This document shows positions 1 through 9,662 of a DNA stretch of 64,000 nucleotides, in pieces. Under the pieces are notes generated by a model. That model ran no database searches and was not told the origin of the DNA. It was given only the letters and a program-made list of their open reading frames with translations. Source of the DNA: an uncultured Rhodospirillales bacterium (GTDB lineage: Bacteria; Pseudomonadota; Alphaproteobacteria; Acetobacterales; Acetobacteraceae); assembly GCA_903835235.1 (NCBI GenBank), contig CAILMF010000001.1:264897-328896 (forward strand), given 5' to 3'. The translations under genes and the position numbers were made by a program. Each line of letters starts with the position of its first letter. Position 1 is the first letter of the stretch.

Positions 1-1
1 A

Positions 2-952
2 CCGCGGCTTTATGCGTGTTTCCTGCTGTGGCTGCTGAGCGAGTTGTTCGAGGAATTGCCGGAGGCCGGCGATCTGGAGAAGCCGAAGCTGGTGTTCTTC
101 TTCGACGAGGCCCACCTGCTGTTCAACGACGCGCCCCGCGCCCTGATCGAGAAGGTAGAGCAGGTGGTGCGGCTGATCCGCTCCAAGGGGGTGGGCGTGT
201 ATTTCGTCACGCAGAACCCGCTGGACGTGCCGCCGGCCGTGCTGGGGCAGTTGGGCAACCGGGTGCAGCACGCGCTGCGCGCCTTCACGCCGCAGGACCA
301 GAAGGCGGTGAAGGCGGCCGCCAGCACCTTCCGCCCCAACCCGCGGGTCAATGTGGAACAGGCAATCGGCGAGTTGGCGGTCGGCGAGGCACTGGTCTCG
401 ACCCTGGCCGCGGATGGCACGCCCAGCCCGGTGGAGCGCGCCTTCATCTGCCCGCCGCGCAGCCGGATCGGCGCGATCTCGGCCGAGGAGCGCGCCGCGA
501 TCCTGGCCCGCAGCCCGCTGGCCGGGCATTACGAAACCCCGATGGACCGCGACAGCGCCTATGAGCGCCTGGTCGGCCGCGCCACCACGGTGCCGGCCAA
601 CCCCGGGCCGCAGCAAGCCGCGCCGGCGCCGACCCGCAGCGACAACCCCTGGGGTAACATGGGCGGCGCCGTACCTGGCCAGCCCGCGGGCGGCGCTGGC
701 AGCGTGCCCAGCACCGGCGGCGGCGCCCCGCGCCCCCTGCCGCAGCCGCGCATGCCCGCGCCGCGCCAGCAGGCGCCGCAGGCGCCGGCGCCCTCCGGCA
801 GTTGGACGGATGTGTTCTCGGGCAGCGGCAAGCGGCAGGGCGTTGGCGAGGCCATTGCCAAATCGGTGGCGCGCAGCGTCGGCAGCACGGTGGGGCGGCA
901 GCTCACCAATGCGGTGCTGCGCAACGTGCTGGGCGGTATCCTCCGGCGATAG
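2..952 (+). CDS. HerA-like (DUF853/YjgR-type) ATPase, C-terminal part, cut by window start
   Basis: The gene enters from the left edge already open, so only 316 C-terminal residues are visible and the true start lies outside. The sequence shows a Walker B stretch ([12 protein letters not shown], near residue 30) and the segment [19 protein letters not shown] with nearby Arg residues, as in HerA/FtsK-type DNA-pumping ATPases of the DUF853 group (E. coli YjgR). The last third is a Pro/Ala/Gly/Gln-rich linker followed by a short basic tail containing DVFSG. The Walker A motif must lie upstream. The cellular role of YjgR-type proteins is not established; a DNA-translocase role is inferred from the fold. 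A terminator-like structure follows before dapF. Confidence 0.85.
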   Translation, partial: PRLYACFLLWLLSELFEELPEAGDLEKPKLVFFFDEAHLLFNDAPRALIEKVEQVVRLIRSKGVGVYFVTQNPLDVPPAVLGQLGNRVQHALRAFTPQDQKAVKAAASTFRPNPRVNVEQAIGELAVGEALVSTLAADGTPSPVERAFICPPRSRIGAISAEERAAILARSPLAGHYETPMDRDSAYERLVGRATTVPANPGPQQAAPAPTRSDNPWGNMGGAVPGQPAGGAGSVPSTGGGAPRPLPQPRMPAPRQQAPQAPAPSGSWTDVFSGSGKRQGVGEAIAKSVARSVGSTVGRQLTNAVLRNVLGGILRR

Positions 953-956
953 GGAA

Positions 957-1041
957 AGCCCCGCCCAGCCCCTACGAAATCTTCCAGCGAGAGGCGTGCC
1001 CGCCTCGTCGCAGGGCTGGGCTGCGGCCTCGGGGCTTTTTT
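957..1041 (+). terminator. Nested-hairpin terminator between the HerA-like gene and dapF
   Basis: AGCCCCG (957-963) pairs with CGGGGCT (1030-1036). Inside it CCCAGCCC (964-971) pairs with GGGCTGGG (1013-1020), and a small GAGGCG/CGCCTC hairpin sits at 991-1006. Six T follow the outer stem at 1036-1041. The position just after the stop codon of the first gene and before dapF fits an intrinsic terminator. Confidence 0.6.
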
Positions 1042-1061
1042 CCCGGGGTGGGGCGGTGCAT

Positions 1062-1883
1062 ATGGGGCGCAACATGATCCCCTTCCGCAAGATGCACGGC
1101 CTGGGCAACGACTTCTGCGTATTCGACGCGCGGAAAGCCGACCTCGGCATCACCCCCGAACGGGCGGCCCGCGTGGCCGACCGCCAGCGCGGCGTGGGCT
1201 GCGACCAGGTCATCATCCTGGAGCCGGGGAATGGTGCCGACGTGTTCATGCGCATCCGCAACCCCGATGGCTCCGAGGCCGGCGCCTGCGGCAATGCCAC
1301 GCGCTGCGTCGCCAGCCTGGTGGCAGATGAGCTGGGGCGGGACCGCGTCACGGTACGGACCATCGCCGGCGACCTGCCGGTGCAGCGCCTGCCCGGCGGC
1401 CTCTGGTGCGCCGACATGGGCGCCCCGCGGCTGGACTGGCAGCAGGTGCCGCTGGCCGCGCCGGCGGATACGCTGCACGTGCCGCTCAGCCTCGGCCCGG
1501 TCAGCGACCCCGCGGCCTGTTCCATGGGCAATCCGCACGCCACTTTCTTCGTGGATGACCTGGCGGCGCTGGACATCCCCACGTTGGGCCCGCAGCTGGA
1601 ACGCCACCCGATCTTCCCGGACCGCGCCAATATCGGCTTTGCCCAGGTGCTGGCGCCCGACCGCATCAAGCTCATCATCTGGGAACGCGGCGCCGGCATG
1701 ACGCTGGCCTGCGGCTCTGGCGCCTGCGCCACCATCGTCAACGCCGCCCGCCGTGGCCTGACCGGCCGCCGCGCCAGCGTGGAGCTGCCCGGCGGCGTGC
1801 TGGAGATGGAGTGGCGCGCCGACAACCACGTGCTGATGACCGGCCCGGTCGCCACCAGCTTCCTCGGCGAGATCGCGCTGTGA
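1062..1883 (+). CDS. dapF: Diaminopimelate epimerase
   Basis: Cytosolic enzyme that converts LL- to meso-diaminopimelate, the last step before lysine and the cross-linking residue of peptidoglycan. The 273-residue protein has the usual family length and both active-site cysteines in context: C76 in GACGNATRC, and the second in ACGSGACA near residue 220, so the two-base mechanism is intact. The N-terminus MHGLGNDF is a family hallmark. I chose ATG 1062, preceded by a G-rich stretch; ATG 1074, four codons later, is a possible alternative because many relatives begin close to MIPFRKMHG. The stop overlaps the GTG start of mtaB, so the two are translationally coupled at the head of a dapF-mtaB-ftsY operon. 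Confidence 0.95.
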   Translation: MGRNMIPFRKMHGLGNDFCVFDARKADLGITPERAARVADRQRGVGCDQVIILEPGNGADVFMRIRNPDGSEAGACGNATRCVASLVADELGRDRVTVRTIAGDLPVQRLPGGLWCADMGAPRLDWQQVPLAAPADTLHVPLSLGPVSDPAACSMGNPHATFFVDDLAALDIPTLGPQLERHPIFPDRANIGFAQVLAPDRIKLIIWERGAGMTLACGSGACATIVNAARRGLTGRRASVELPGGVLEMEWRADNHVLMTGPVATSFLGEIAL

Positions 1884-3160
1884 GCGAACATGACCTGGCC
1901 GGCGCGGCCAGCGGCGGTGCCTCCGGCGTGCAGGTGCTGACCTTCGGCTGCCGGCTGAACACCTATGAGAGCGAGGCGATGCGCGCCCTGGCCACCGAGG
2001 CCGGGCACCAGCGCACCATCGTCTTCAACACCTGCGCCGTCACCGCCGAGGCCGAGCGCCAGGCGCGCCAGGCGATCCGCAAGGCAGCCCGGGAAAACCC
2101 GGAAGCGACCATCCTGGTCACCGGCTGCGCCGCGCAGATTGCGCCCGAGAAGTGGGCGGAAATCCCCGGCGTAACCCGCGTGCTGGGCAATGCCGAGAAG
2201 CTGAAGCCGGAAAGCTGGGTGCTGGGCGCGGCGCCGCCGGTCAGCGACATCATGGCCGCGACCGAGACCGCCGCCCACCTGGTGACCGAGTTCGCCAACC
2301 GCGCCCGCGCCTTTGTGCAGGTGCAGCAGGGCTGTGACCACCGCTGCACCTTCTGCGTCATCCCCTTCGGGCGCGGGCCGTCACGCAGCGTGCCCATCGG
2401 CGCCATCGTGGAGCAGGTGCGCGCGCTGGTGGCGCATGGCTACAACGAGGTGGTGCTGACCGGCGTGGACATCACCAGCTACGGGCCGGACCTGCCGGGG
2501 GCACCCAGCCTGGGCCAGATGGTCCGCCGGCTGCTGGCGCTGGTGCCGGAGCTGCCGCGGCTGCGCCTGTCCTCGCTGGACCCGGTGGAGGTGGATGCCG
2601 ACCTGTGGCGGCTGATCGCCGAGGAGCCGCGGCTGATGCCGCATTTGCATCTCTCGGTGCAGCACGGCGCCGACCTGATTTTGAAGCGGATGAAGCGCCG
2701 CCACTTGCGCGCGGATGCGCTGGCCTTCGCCGAAAGGGCGCGGGCGCTGCGGCCGGGCATCGTCTTCGGTGCCGATCTGATCGCGGGCTTCCCGACCGAG
2801 GGCGAGGCCGAGTTCCAGCAGACGCTGGACCTGGTGGCGCAGATGGACCTGAGCTTCCTGCATGTCTTCCCGTATTCGCCGCGGCCCTCAACCCCGGCGG
2901 CGCGAATGCCGCAAGTGCCGGTGGCGCTGCGCAAGGAACGCGCGGCCAGGCTGCGCATCGCCGGGGCCGAGCAGGCCGCCCGGCTGTTTGCCGCCCGGGT
3001 GGGCGCCGAGGAAACCGTGCTGTTCGAACACGCCGACCGCGGCCACACCGCGCAATTCGCCCCGCTGCGGCTGACCGCGGGCAGCGCCAGCCCGGGTGAA
3101 CTGCGCCGTCTCAGGGTGACCGGGGCGGATGCGAATGGCCTGTTGGCGGAGGCCGCCTGA
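1880..3160 (+). CDS. mtaB: tRNA t6A37 methylthiotransferase MtaB
   Basis: Radical-SAM enzyme that inserts a methylthio group at C2 of t6A37 in ANN-decoding tRNAs. N-terminal UPF0004 cysteines are at C24, C52 and C83 and would bind the auxiliary cluster; the radical-SAM triad is C152-x3-C156-x2-C159 (CDHRCTFC). The C-terminal part corresponds to the TRAM-like domain. The length of 426 residues suits MtaB better than MiaB or RimO, which also differ at the residues after the triad (VIPFGRG here). The start is a GTG inside the dapF stop (GTGA), giving a 4-nt overlap. Its own stop overlaps the ftsY ATG (TGATG). The dapF-mtaB-ftsY order is common in Rhodospirillales. Confidence 0.93.
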   Translation: MSEHDLAGAASGGASGVQVLTFGCRLNTYESEAMRALATEAGHQRTIVFNTCAVTAEAERQARQAIRKAARENPEATILVTGCAAQIAPEKWAEIPGVTRVLGNAEKLKPESWVLGAAPPVSDIMAATETAAHLVTEFANRARAFVQVQQGCDHRCTFCVIPFGRGPSRSVPIGAIVEQVRALVAHGYNEVVLTGVDITSYGPDLPGAPSLGQMVRRLLALVPELPRLRLSSLDPVEVDADLWRLIAEEPRLMPHLHLSVQHGADLILKRMKRRHLRADALAFAERARALRPGIVFGADLIAGFPTEGEAEFQQTLDLVAQMDLSFLHVFPYSPRPSTPAARMPQVPVALRKERAARLRIAGAEQAARLFAARVGAEETVLFEHADRGHTAQFAPLRLTAGSASPGELRRLRVTGADANGLLAEAA

Positions 3161-4425
3161 TGGCGCTGCGCGATTGGATCACCCGGCTGCGCGGCAAGGA
3201 GGAGGCCCGGCCGGAGCCGGCCGCGCCGCCGCCTGTCGCGCCGGAAGGCGCGCCTGCACCGGTCATATCGCCCCCGGACGTGACGCCCGCGCCGCCGGAG
3301 GCGACCAGCGCCGAGCCCGCCCCGGCCCCACCGCTGCCACCCCTGGCGCCGCTGCCGGCGGCGCCGCCGCCATTCTCCCCGCCCGACCTCGCTGAGCGGA
3401 TCGAGGCCGACCGTGGCCAGCCACCACAGTCGCCGCCAGCGCTGCCGCCGACCGAGGCGCAGGCCAGCAGCGAGCCCGAGCCCGAGCCCGAGCCCGAACA
3501 GAAAGGCGGCTGGTTCTCCCGCCTGAAGGCCGGGCTGTCCCGCACCACGGCCAAGCTGACCGAAAGCCTCACCGCCGTCTTCAAGAAGCGCCGGCTGGAT
3601 GATGCGGCGCTGGAGGAGTTGGAGGAGACGCTGATCAGCGCCGACCTCGGCGTCGCCGCCAGTCAGCGGATCGTGGAAGGCTTCCGCCGCACCCGCTTCG
3701 GCCGCGAGGTGACGGATGAGGAGGTCAAGGCCGCGCTGGCCGAGGCGCTGGCCGAAATCCTGGCGCCGGTGGCGCTGCCCATGCCGATCGACCCCGGCCA
3801 CGCCCCGCATGTGGTGCTGGTGGTCGGCGTGAACGGCACCGGCAAGACCACCACCATCGCCAAGCTGGGCCAGCAATACCGGGCGGAGGGGCTGCGCTGT
3901 GCCTTCGTCGCCGGCGATACCTTCCGCGCCGCCGCGGTGGAGCAGTTGCAGATCTGGGGCGAGCGTACCGGCGCCCGGGTCCACGCCCCCGCCAAGCACG
4001 GCGCCGACGCCGCGGGCCTCGCCTTCGACGCGCTGACCACGGCCCGCACCGATGGCACCCAGGTGCTGCTGGTGGATACCGCGGGGCGGCTGCACAACAA
4101 ATCCGCCCTGATGGAGGAACTGCGCAAGATCGTCCGGGTGATCCGCCGGGTGGACCCGACCGCGCCGCATTCCGTGCTGCTGACGCTGGACGCCACCACC
4201 GGCCAGAACGCCTTGCAACAAGTAAAGGTGTTCAAGGAGATGGTGGATGTCTCCGGCCTGGCGGTGACCAAGCTGGATGGCAGCGCCAAGGGCGGCGTGG
4301 TGGTGGCGCTGGCGCAGGAATTCGGGTTGCCGGTGCACTTTGTGGGTGTTGGCGAGAAAGCCGGCGACCTGCGGCCATTCGAGGCGCGCGATTTCGCCCG
4401 TGGGCTGGTGGGGCTGGAAGACTGA
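3160..4425 (+). CDS. ftsY: Signal recognition particle receptor FtsY
   Basis: GTPase that docks SRP-ribosome complexes at the inner membrane for insertion of membrane proteins. Residues 1 to about 115 form an acidic Pro/Ala/Glu-rich tail ending in a (Pro-Glu)n run, as in other alphaproteobacterial FtsY; it helps membrane association. The N domain begins near residue 118 ([11 protein letters not shown]), the amphipathic membrane-binding helix of the family. The G domain has [10 protein letters not shown] (223-232), DTAGRLHNK and [10 protein letters not shown]. At 421 residues it is complete. The ATG overlaps the mtaB stop by one base. Confidence 0.96.
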   Translation: MALRDWITRLRGKEEARPEPAAPPPVAPEGAPAPVISPPDVTPAPPEATSAEPAPAPPLPPLAPLPAAPPPFSPPDLAERIEADRGQPPQSPPALPPTEAQASSEPEPEPEPEQKGGWFSRLKAGLSRTTAKLTESLTAVFKKRRLDDAALEELEETLISADLGVAASQRIVEGFRRTRFGREVTDEEVKAALAEALAEILAPVALPMPIDPGHAPHVVLVVGVNGTGKTTTIAKLGQQYRAEGLRCAFVAGDTFRAAAVEQLQIWGERTGARVHAPAKHGADAAGLAFDALTTARTDGTQVLLVDTAGRLHNKSALMEELRKIVRVIRRVDPTAPHSVLLTLDATTGQNALQQVKVFKEMVDVSGLAVTKLDGSAKGGVVVALAQEFGLPVHFVGVGEKAGDLRPFEARDFARGLVGLED

Positions 4426-4651
4426 CAGCACGGCGCGGGGCAAGGCCGCGCGCTGAGGCGCCGCATGGCGCCCGCCGGCGGTCCGGCGCTTGAGGGCTTG
4501 CATGGCCACGCCGCCGCCGCTATACGCCCCGCCTTCCCGCCGCTGGGGGTCAAACCCCGCCGGCACCCGCGCGACTGGCCTGTAGGGCATGCCAGGCCGC
4601 GGTTCCGCCCACCCTTGCGGTGGGCACCCACGACCGAATAGGAGGTCCGAA
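4426..4651 (+). other. Spacer between ftsY and rpmI
   Basis: 226 bases without a credible gene. The last part carries the strong Shine-Dalgarno AGGAGG of rpmI (4640-4645). I see no clear terminator for ftsY and no obvious consensus promoter; the rpmI promoter probably lies here. infC, which commonly precedes rpmI, is absent. Confidence 0.5.
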
Positions 4652-4858
4652 ATGCCCAAGATCAAGACGAAGTCTTCTGCCAAGAAGCGCTTCAAGATTA
4701 CCGCTACCGGCAAGGTTCTCGCCGGCCCTGGCAAGAAGCGGCATAACCTGTCCGCCCGTTCGTCCAAGGTGAAGCGGCAGAACACCGGCAACCAGGTGCT
4801 GCGCCACCAGGATGCGATCACGGTGATGCAGTGGCTGCCCTATGGGCTGAGCCGGTAA
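4652..4858 (+). CDS. rpmI: 50S ribosomal protein L35 (bL35)
   Basis: Small, very basic 68-residue protein of the large ribosomal subunit. The N-terminus [15 protein letters not shown] and the motif GKKRHNLS are diagnostic of bL35. The start is set by AGGAGG at 4640-4645, seven bases before the ATG. rplT follows after 15 bases, the universal L35-L20 pair. infC is not in front of it; ftsY occupies that place, so the frequent infC-rpmI-rplT unit is split in this genome. Confidence 0.97.
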   Translation: MPKIKTKSSAKKRFKITATGKVLAGPGKKRHNLSARSSKVKRQNTGNQVLRHQDAITVMQWLPYGLSR

Positions 4859-4873
4859 AGGGAGGGCTGAGAC

Positions 4874-5245
4874 ATGGCACGTGTAAAGCGCGGCGTAACC
4901 GCCCACGCCCGTCACAAGAAGGTCCTCAAGCTCGCCAAGGGCTATGTGGGCCGTTCGTCCAAGACATTCCGCCCCGCGCTGCAGCGGGTCGAGAAGGCGC
5001 TGCAATACGCCTATCGCGACCGCCGCAACAAGAAGCGCGAGTTCCGCGGGCTGTGGATCCAGCGCATCAACGCCGCGGTGCGTGAACACGGGCTGACCTA
5101 CAGCCAGTTCATCGCCGGCGTGAAGGCCGCGGGGATTGAGATGGACCGCAAGGTGATGGCGACCATCGCCTTCGACGACCCCACCACCTTTGCCGCGCTG
5201 GTCGACAAGGCCCGCGCTGCGCGTGAGGCGGCCGTGGCCGCCTGA
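4874..5245 (+). CDS. rplT: 50S ribosomal protein L20 (bL20)
   Basis: Basic 123-residue protein that binds 23S rRNA early in assembly of the large subunit. The N-terminus [18 protein letters not shown] and the segment [19 protein letters not shown] are family signatures. It lies 15 bases after rpmI behind GGGAGG (4859-4864). In many bacteria L20 represses its own operon by binding the leader; nothing in the visible leader proves this here. pheST follows downstream behind a hairpin-rich leader. Confidence 0.97.
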   Translation: MARVKRGVTAHARHKKVLKLAKGYVGRSSKTFRPALQRVEKALQYAYRDRRNKKREFRGLWIQRINAAVREHGLTYSQFIAGVKAAGIEMDRKVMATIAFDDPTTFAALVDKARAAREAAVAA

Positions 5246-5309
5246 CAACATAGGCCCTCAGTCGCCGGGCGGGCGCATCCGCGCCCTTGGCTACGCCGGA
5301 CTACCGGCG

Positions 5310-5413
5310 GCCGCCGTTCGGCGGCTCGGCTGGCGGTAAACCGCCCGCCGGGTCTTCCCCGTGAGGGGTAACGCAGTTACGAGAGGGCCGCTTCCGCGAG
5401 GAGGCGGCCTTTT
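5310..5413 (+). promoter_or_regulatory. Stacked hairpins ending in a terminator in the pheS leader
   Basis: Four hairpins follow each other: GCCGCCG-TT-CGGCGGC (5310-5325), GGCGG-TAAA-CCGCC or one base longer (5332-5345), GTAAC-GCA-GTTAC (5368-5380) and GGCCGC...GCGGCC (5386-5409) followed by TTTT (5410-5413). The last ends 21 bases before the pheS ATG. It may simply terminate rpmI-rplT, or act as an attenuator of pheST. I see no Phe-rich leader peptide, so the classic pheM-type mechanism is not supported. Confidence 0.55.
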
Positions 5414-5434
5414 CCGTGTGCAGGACGCAGTAGC

Positions 5435-6523
5435 ATGAGCGAAACCGACGACCTGGCCGCCCTGCGCGAGGGCACCGCCGCACAACTGGCCGCCGCCACC
5501 GACCTGCGCGCCTGGGACGCGGTGCGCGTGGCGGTGCTGGGCAAGTCCGGCAGTCTGACCGGGCTGCTGAAGGGCCTGGGCGCCATCGCCCCCGAGGCGC
5601 GCAAGGAACGCGGCGCCAGCCTCAACCGCCTGAAGGGCGAGTTGGAAGCGCTGGTGGAAGCCCGCCGCTCCGCGCTGGAAGAATCCGCGCTGGAAGCCCG
5701 CCTGCTGGCCGAACGCCTGGACGTGACCCTGCCGCCCCGCCCCTTCCCGCCCAGCGGCGCCGAGGCCGGCGGCATCCACCCGATCAGCCGCACCATGGAG
5801 GAGATCACCGCGATCTTCGGCGCCATGGGCTTCGCGGTGGCGGAAGGCCCGGACATCGAGAGCGACTGGCTGAACTTCGGCGCGCTGAACATTCCGGAAC
5901 ACCACCCGGCCCGGCAGGACCACGACACCTTCTATTTGCCCGCCGGCGCCGATGGCCGCCGCCCGGTGCTGCGGACGCATACCTCCCCGGTGCAGGCGCG
6001 CACCATGCTGGGGCAGGAACCGCCGATCCGCATCATCGCCCCCGGCCGCACCTGGCGCGCCGACCACGACGCCACGCACAGCCCGATGTTCCATCAGGTT
6101 GAAGGGCTGGTAATCGACCGCGGGATCACGCTGGGTCATCTGAAGGGCTGCCTGATCGATTTCCTGCGGGCTTTCTTCGACATCCGCGACCTGCCGGTGC
6201 GGTTCCGCGCTTCGTACTTCCCCTTCACCGAGCCTTCGATGGAAGTGGATATCGGCTGGAGCCGGAAGACCGGCGAACTCGGCAAGGGCAGCGATTGGCT
6301 GGAGATTTTGGGCAGCGGCATGGTCCACCCGAAGGTGCTGGCCAATTGCGGCATCGACCCGCGGGAGTGGCAGGGCTTTGCCTTCGGCATGGGGATCGAG
6401 CGGATCACCATGCTGAAGCACGGCATGCCCGACCTGCGGCCCTTCTATGAGAGCGATCTGCGCTGGCTGAAGCATTGGGCCAGCGATCCCTTGAGCCCGC
6501 CTTCCCTGGCGGAGGGTGTGTGA
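5435..6523 (+). CDS. pheS: Phenylalanyl-tRNA synthetase alpha subunit
   Basis: Catalytic subunit of the (alpha-beta)2 enzyme that charges tRNA-Phe. The N-terminal coiled-coil arm (residues 1 to about 100) is followed by the class II catalytic core, with HPI, the long loop DHDTFY, the motif 2 region and the motif 3 end [20 protein letters not shown]. At 362 residues it is a typical bacterial PheS. The ATG at 5435 has only a weak Shine-Dalgarno because the leader hairpins end close to it. pheT follows after a single base, so the two subunits are translated together. Confidence 0.96.
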   Translation: MSETDDLAALREGTAAQLAAATDLRAWDAVRVAVLGKSGSLTGLLKGLGAIAPEARKERGASLNRLKGELEALVEARRSALEESALEARLLAERLDVTLPPRPFPPSGAEAGGIHPISRTMEEITAIFGAMGFAVAEGPDIESDWLNFGALNIPEHHPARQDHDTFYLPAGADGRRPVLRTHTSPVQARTMLGQEPPIRIIAPGRTWRADHDATHSPMFHQVEGLVIDRGITLGHLKGCLIDFLRAFFDIRDLPVRFRASYFPFTEPSMEVDIGWSRKTGELGKGSDWLEILGSGMVHPKVLANCGIDPREWQGFAFGMGIERITMLKHGMPDLRPFYESDLRWLKHWASDPLSPPSLAEGV

Positions 6524-6524
6524 G

Positions 6525-8990
6525 ATGAAGTTCCCACTTTCCTGGTTGAAGACGCATCTCGAAACCGAGGCGTCGCTGGACGAAATCCTGGCCTGCCTGA
6601 ACACCATCGGGCTTGAGGTCGAGGGCGTGGAGGACAAGGCCCGCGCGCTGGCCAGCTTCCGCATCGCCCGCGTGGTGGAGGCGACGCAGCACCCCAATGC
6701 CGACCGGCTGCGCGCGCTGACGGTGGATGCCGGTGACGGCAAGTTTCTGTCAGTTGTCTGCGGCGCACCGAATGCGCGGACCGGCCTGGTCGGCGTGCTG
6801 GCCATGCCCGGCGACACCATCCCCGCCACCGGCACCGTGCTGAAGGTGGGCGAAATCCGCGGCGTGAAGAGCGAGGGCATGATGTGCTCGGCCCGCGAAC
6901 TCGGCCTGGGCGAGGACCATAGCGGCATCATCGACCTGCCGGCGGATGCGCCGATCGGCGCAAGCTACGCCGCCTGGGCCGGCATGGACGACCCGGTCAT
7001 CGAGATCAGCGTCACGCCCAACCGCGGCGACGCGCTTTCCGTGCATGGCGTGGCGCGCGACCTGGCCGCGGCCGGGCTGGGCCGGTTGAAGCCGCTGGTG
7101 CCGCCCAGCATTGCGCCCGCCTATCCCAGCCCGCTGGCCTGGCGCATCGAGGACCCGCGCGCCTGCCATTACGTGCTGGGCCGTGCCGTGCGCGGCGTGA
7201 AGAACGGCCCCTCGCCGAAGTGGCTGCAGGACTGGCTCTCCGCCATCGGCCAGCGCCCGATCAGCGCGCTGGTGGATGTGACCAACCTGTTCACCTATGG
7301 CCTCGGCCGGCCGCTGCACGTGTTCGACGTGGCCAAGGTGAAGGGCGGCACGCTGACCATGCGCATGGCGCAGGAAGGCGAGAGCCTGCTGGCGCTGAAC
7401 GGCAAGACCTACGCGCTGACGGCCGAGGACGGCATCATCGCCGACGAAAGCGGCCCGGAGGCGCTGGGTGGCATCATCGGCGGCGAGCCGACCGGCTGCG
7501 ACGCGGGCACCACCGAGTGCTTCATCGAATGCGCCATCTTCGACCCCGTGCGCATCGCGCTCTCGGGCCGGCGGCATGACGTGCGGACCGACGCCCGCGC
7601 CCGCTTCGAGCGTGGCGTGGACCAGGCGCTGCCCGCCCTGGCGCTGGAACTGGCGACGCAGACCATCCTGCAGCTCTGCGGTGGCGAGGCCAGCGAGGTG
7701 GCGGCGGCCGGCACGCCGCCGGCCTGGCAGCGCGAGGCGACCCTGCGGTTCGAGCGCCTGGCCAGCTATGGCGGCGACGCCGCGGTGCTGCCGGCGGAAG
7801 CGGTGGGCATTCTGGAACGGCTCGGCTTCACGGTGGTGGCGCGGGATGCGGCGCAGGTGACGGTGGCGGTGCCGTCCTGGCGCAACGACATCATAGCTGC
7901 TGGGGAGTTGACCCAGGCGCCGGAACTGGCGGCCGACCGCGCCGCCAAGGCGGCCGAGGGCTGCGCCGCCATTGAGCCGGAATGCGACCTGATCGAGGAA
8001 GTGCTGCGCATCAGGGGCCTGAACACCATCCCGCCGGTCTCGCTGCCGGTGTCCTCGGCGGTGCCGGCGGCGGCGCTGACCGCGCGGCAGTCCCGCGCCG
8101 TGCTGGCCCGCCGCACCCTGGCGGCAAGGGGCATGCTGGACTGCGTGACCTATGGCTTCATGGAGAGCCGGACGGCGGCGCTGTTCGGGGACACGCCCGA
8201 TAGCCTGCGTGTCGAAAACCCCATCGCCGCCGACCTGGACCAGATGCGGCCGACCCCCGTCGCCAGCCTGCTGCTGGCCGCCAGCCGCAACGCCGCGCGC
8301 GGCTACCCGGATGTGGCGCTGAGCGAGCTGGGTGCGGCCTATCGGCCAGGCACCCAGTTGCAGGTGGCGGCCGGCGTGCGCACCGGCCACACGCCGCGCC
8401 ATTGGGCCGAGCCCAGCCGCGCGGTGGATGCCATGGACGCCAAGGGCGACGTGCTGGCGGTGCTGGCGGGCCTCGGCGTGCCGATGGCCGGCGTGCAGGT
8501 CACCACCGATGCACCTGGCTTCTACCACCCCGGCCGGTCTGGCGTGCTGCGCCAGGGGCCGAAGACCGTGCTGGCCACCTTCGGCGAAATCCACCCCAGG
8601 GTGCGGGCCACGCTGGACCTGGCCGGCCCGGCGGTGGCGTTCGAGGTGTTCCTGGACGCCATTCCGGACCCCAAGCGCCGCAAGCGGGGCGCGCCGGATT
8701 TGCCGGCCTTCCAGCCGGTGCGGCGCGACTTTGCCTTCCTGGTGGACGCCACGGTACCGGCGGAAACGCTGCGCCGCGCCGCGCTGGGCGCGGACAAGGC
8801 GCTGATCGTGGAGGCCGCGGTGTTCGACCGCTATGCCGGCGACAAGCTGCCGGAGGGCAAGGTCTCCCTGGCCGTGCAGGTCACGCTGCAACCGCGCGAC
8901 GCCACCCTGACCGATGCCGCCATCGAGGCGGTGGCGGAGAAGGTGGTGGCCGCGGTAGCCAAAGCCACCAGCGCGGTACTCAGGGGGTGA
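6525..8990 (+). CDS. pheT: Phenylalanyl-tRNA synthetase beta subunit
   Basis: Partner of PheS: editing and tRNA-binding subunit. The 821 residues show an N-terminal EMAP-II-like tRNA-binding domain (PNADRLRALTVDAG), the B3/4 editing domain, B5, the degenerate synthetase-like core and the C-terminal ferredoxin-fold anticodon-binding domain (FQPVRRDFAFLVD onward). The ATG at 6525 follows the pheS stop by one base, with GGAGGG at 6511-6516 as ribosome binding site. About 20 extra residues near 460-485 (ELTQAPELAADRAAKAAEG region) look like a lineage-specific insertion before the IEPECDLIEEVLRIRG motif. Confidence 0.95.
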   Translation: MKFPLSWLKTHLETEASLDEILACLNTIGLEVEGVEDKARALASFRIARVVEATQHPNADRLRALTVDAGDGKFLSVVCGAPNARTGLVGVLAMPGDTIPATGTVLKVGEIRGVKSEGMMCSARELGLGEDHSGIIDLPADAPIGASYAAWAGMDDPVIEISVTPNRGDALSVHGVARDLAAAGLGRLKPLVPPSIAPAYPSPLAWRIEDPRACHYVLGRAVRGVKNGPSPKWLQDWLSAIGQRPISALVDVTNLFTYGLGRPLHVFDVAKVKGGTLTMRMAQEGESLLALNGKTYALTAEDGIIADESGPEALGGIIGGEPTGCDAGTTECFIECAIFDPVRIALSGRRHDVRTDARARFERGVDQALPALALELATQTILQLCGGEASEVAAAGTPPAWQREATLRFERLASYGGDAAVLPAEAVGILERLGFTVVARDAAQVTVAVPSWRNDIIAAGELTQAPELAADRAAKAAEGCAAIEPECDLIEEVLRIRGLNTIPPVSLPVSSAVPAAALTARQSRAVLARRTLAARGMLDCVTYGFMESRTAALFGDTPDSLRVENPIAADLDQMRPTPVASLLLAASRNAARGYPDVALSELGAAYRPGTQLQVAAGVRTGHTPRHWAEPSRAVDAMDAKGDVLAVLAGLGVPMAGVQVTTDAPGFYHPGRSGVLRQGPKTVLATFGEIHPRVRATLDLAGPAVAFEVFLDAIPDPKRRKRGAPDLPAFQPVRRDFAFLVDATVPAETLRRAALGADKALIVEAAVFDRYAGDKLPEGKVSLAVQVTLQPRDATLTDAAIEAVAEKVVAAVAKATSAVLRG

Positions 8991-9038
8991 AAATCAGCGC
9001 CAACCGTCCTATATACGTAGGCCAGTAGAGGATTGCCG

Positions 9039-9257
9039 ATGTCAGACGCGCTTCGGAAAGACTTAGCTGTAACGCTTGCCCCTGTGGCCAGCGCCAACGC
9101 CGCGGTCGGCATCAGCGTGCAGCGGTTGGCGAAGGCGGCGGCGCAAACCGATGATCCCGAGAAGTTGCGGGAAGCCATCATCGAAGCGGCGCATGATCTG
9201 ATTGAAGCGACACAGCAGATCAACCATGCGCTCGAGCGCGCTACCGGCCCCCGGTAA
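9039..9257 (+). CDS. Small hypothetical helical protein
   Basis: 72 residues, not recognised. The sequence is rich in Ala, Glu and Gln and predicted to be helical without membrane segments or cysteines; the second half (DDPEKLREAIIEAAHDLIEATQQINHAL by composition) could form an amphipathic coil. GTAGAGG sits 8 bases before the ATG. The stop is followed at once by the GTG start of the next gene, so the two form a transcription unit, possibly a soluble protein with a membrane partner. Base use is a little less GC-rich than in pheT. The pair is inserted between pheT and lepA. Confidence 0.6.
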   Translation: MSDALRKDLAVTLAPVASANAAVGISVQRLAKAAAQTDDPEKLREAIIEAAHDLIEATQQINHALERATGPR

Positions 9258-9578
9258 GTGACAGATACTCAGACTTCGCTTGCTAGCTTGGCAGGGCAAG
9301 CCGGGGCTGAAGCACAGCGCGCCAAGGAGTATGGCGACACAATAGCGGAACAAGCCGCGCGCCAGGAGTTGGGTGACCGCGCCCTTATCACGCGGACGGT
9401 GACCACGGTTTTCTTCATCGCGGTGCCGCTGTCGCTGATCGCGCTACTGGTTTTGGCCTTCGTCAGCGCTGCGTCTGCAAAAGACGCCATAGCCGGCATC
9501 ACGGATATCCTGAAATCAGTCCTGCTACCGGTCCTGACCCTGGTGCTTGGTTACTATTTCGGCCGTGGCCGGGGTTGA
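9258..9578 (+). CDS. Small membrane protein with two transmembrane helices
   Basis: 106 residues beginning with a GTG directly after the stop of the preceding gene. The first 45 residues are soluble and Ala/Glu/Gln-rich; two hydrophobic helices follow at about 48-70 and 83-101 with a short linker, and the protein ends in YYFGRGRG. The GYYFG ending resembles small phage or plasmid 2-TM proteins, but I cannot assign a family. Context suggests that it works with the 72-residue protein before it. A holin-like or effector role is possible but unproven. Confidence 0.6.
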   Translation: MTDTQTSLASLAGQAGAEAQRAKEYGDTIAEQAARQELGDRALITRTVTTVFFIAVPLSLIALLVLAFVSAASAKDAIAGITDILKSVLLPVLTLVLGYYFGRGRG

Positions 9579-9662
9579 TAACGACGCGCTTCCCCTCCGT
9601 CCCTGCCTGCCTTATCTGACGCTTGAGCGCCGGGATATCCTAGCCCCGGCCATCGGATTCCC

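Noticed and set aside
2479..4821. 780-codon open frame on the minus strand
   Set aside because: It lies opposite mtaB, ftsY and rpmI, has repetitive Arg/Gly composition and no domain; long antisense frames are expected at this GC content.
5246..5434. Phe-codon leader peptide of a pheM-type attenuator
   Set aside because: No short frame with a run of Phe codons is present before the terminator hairpin.
6750..8891. 713-codon open frame opposite pheT
   Set aside because: Low-complexity His/Arg/Gln-rich translation without motifs; codon-position shadow of pheT.
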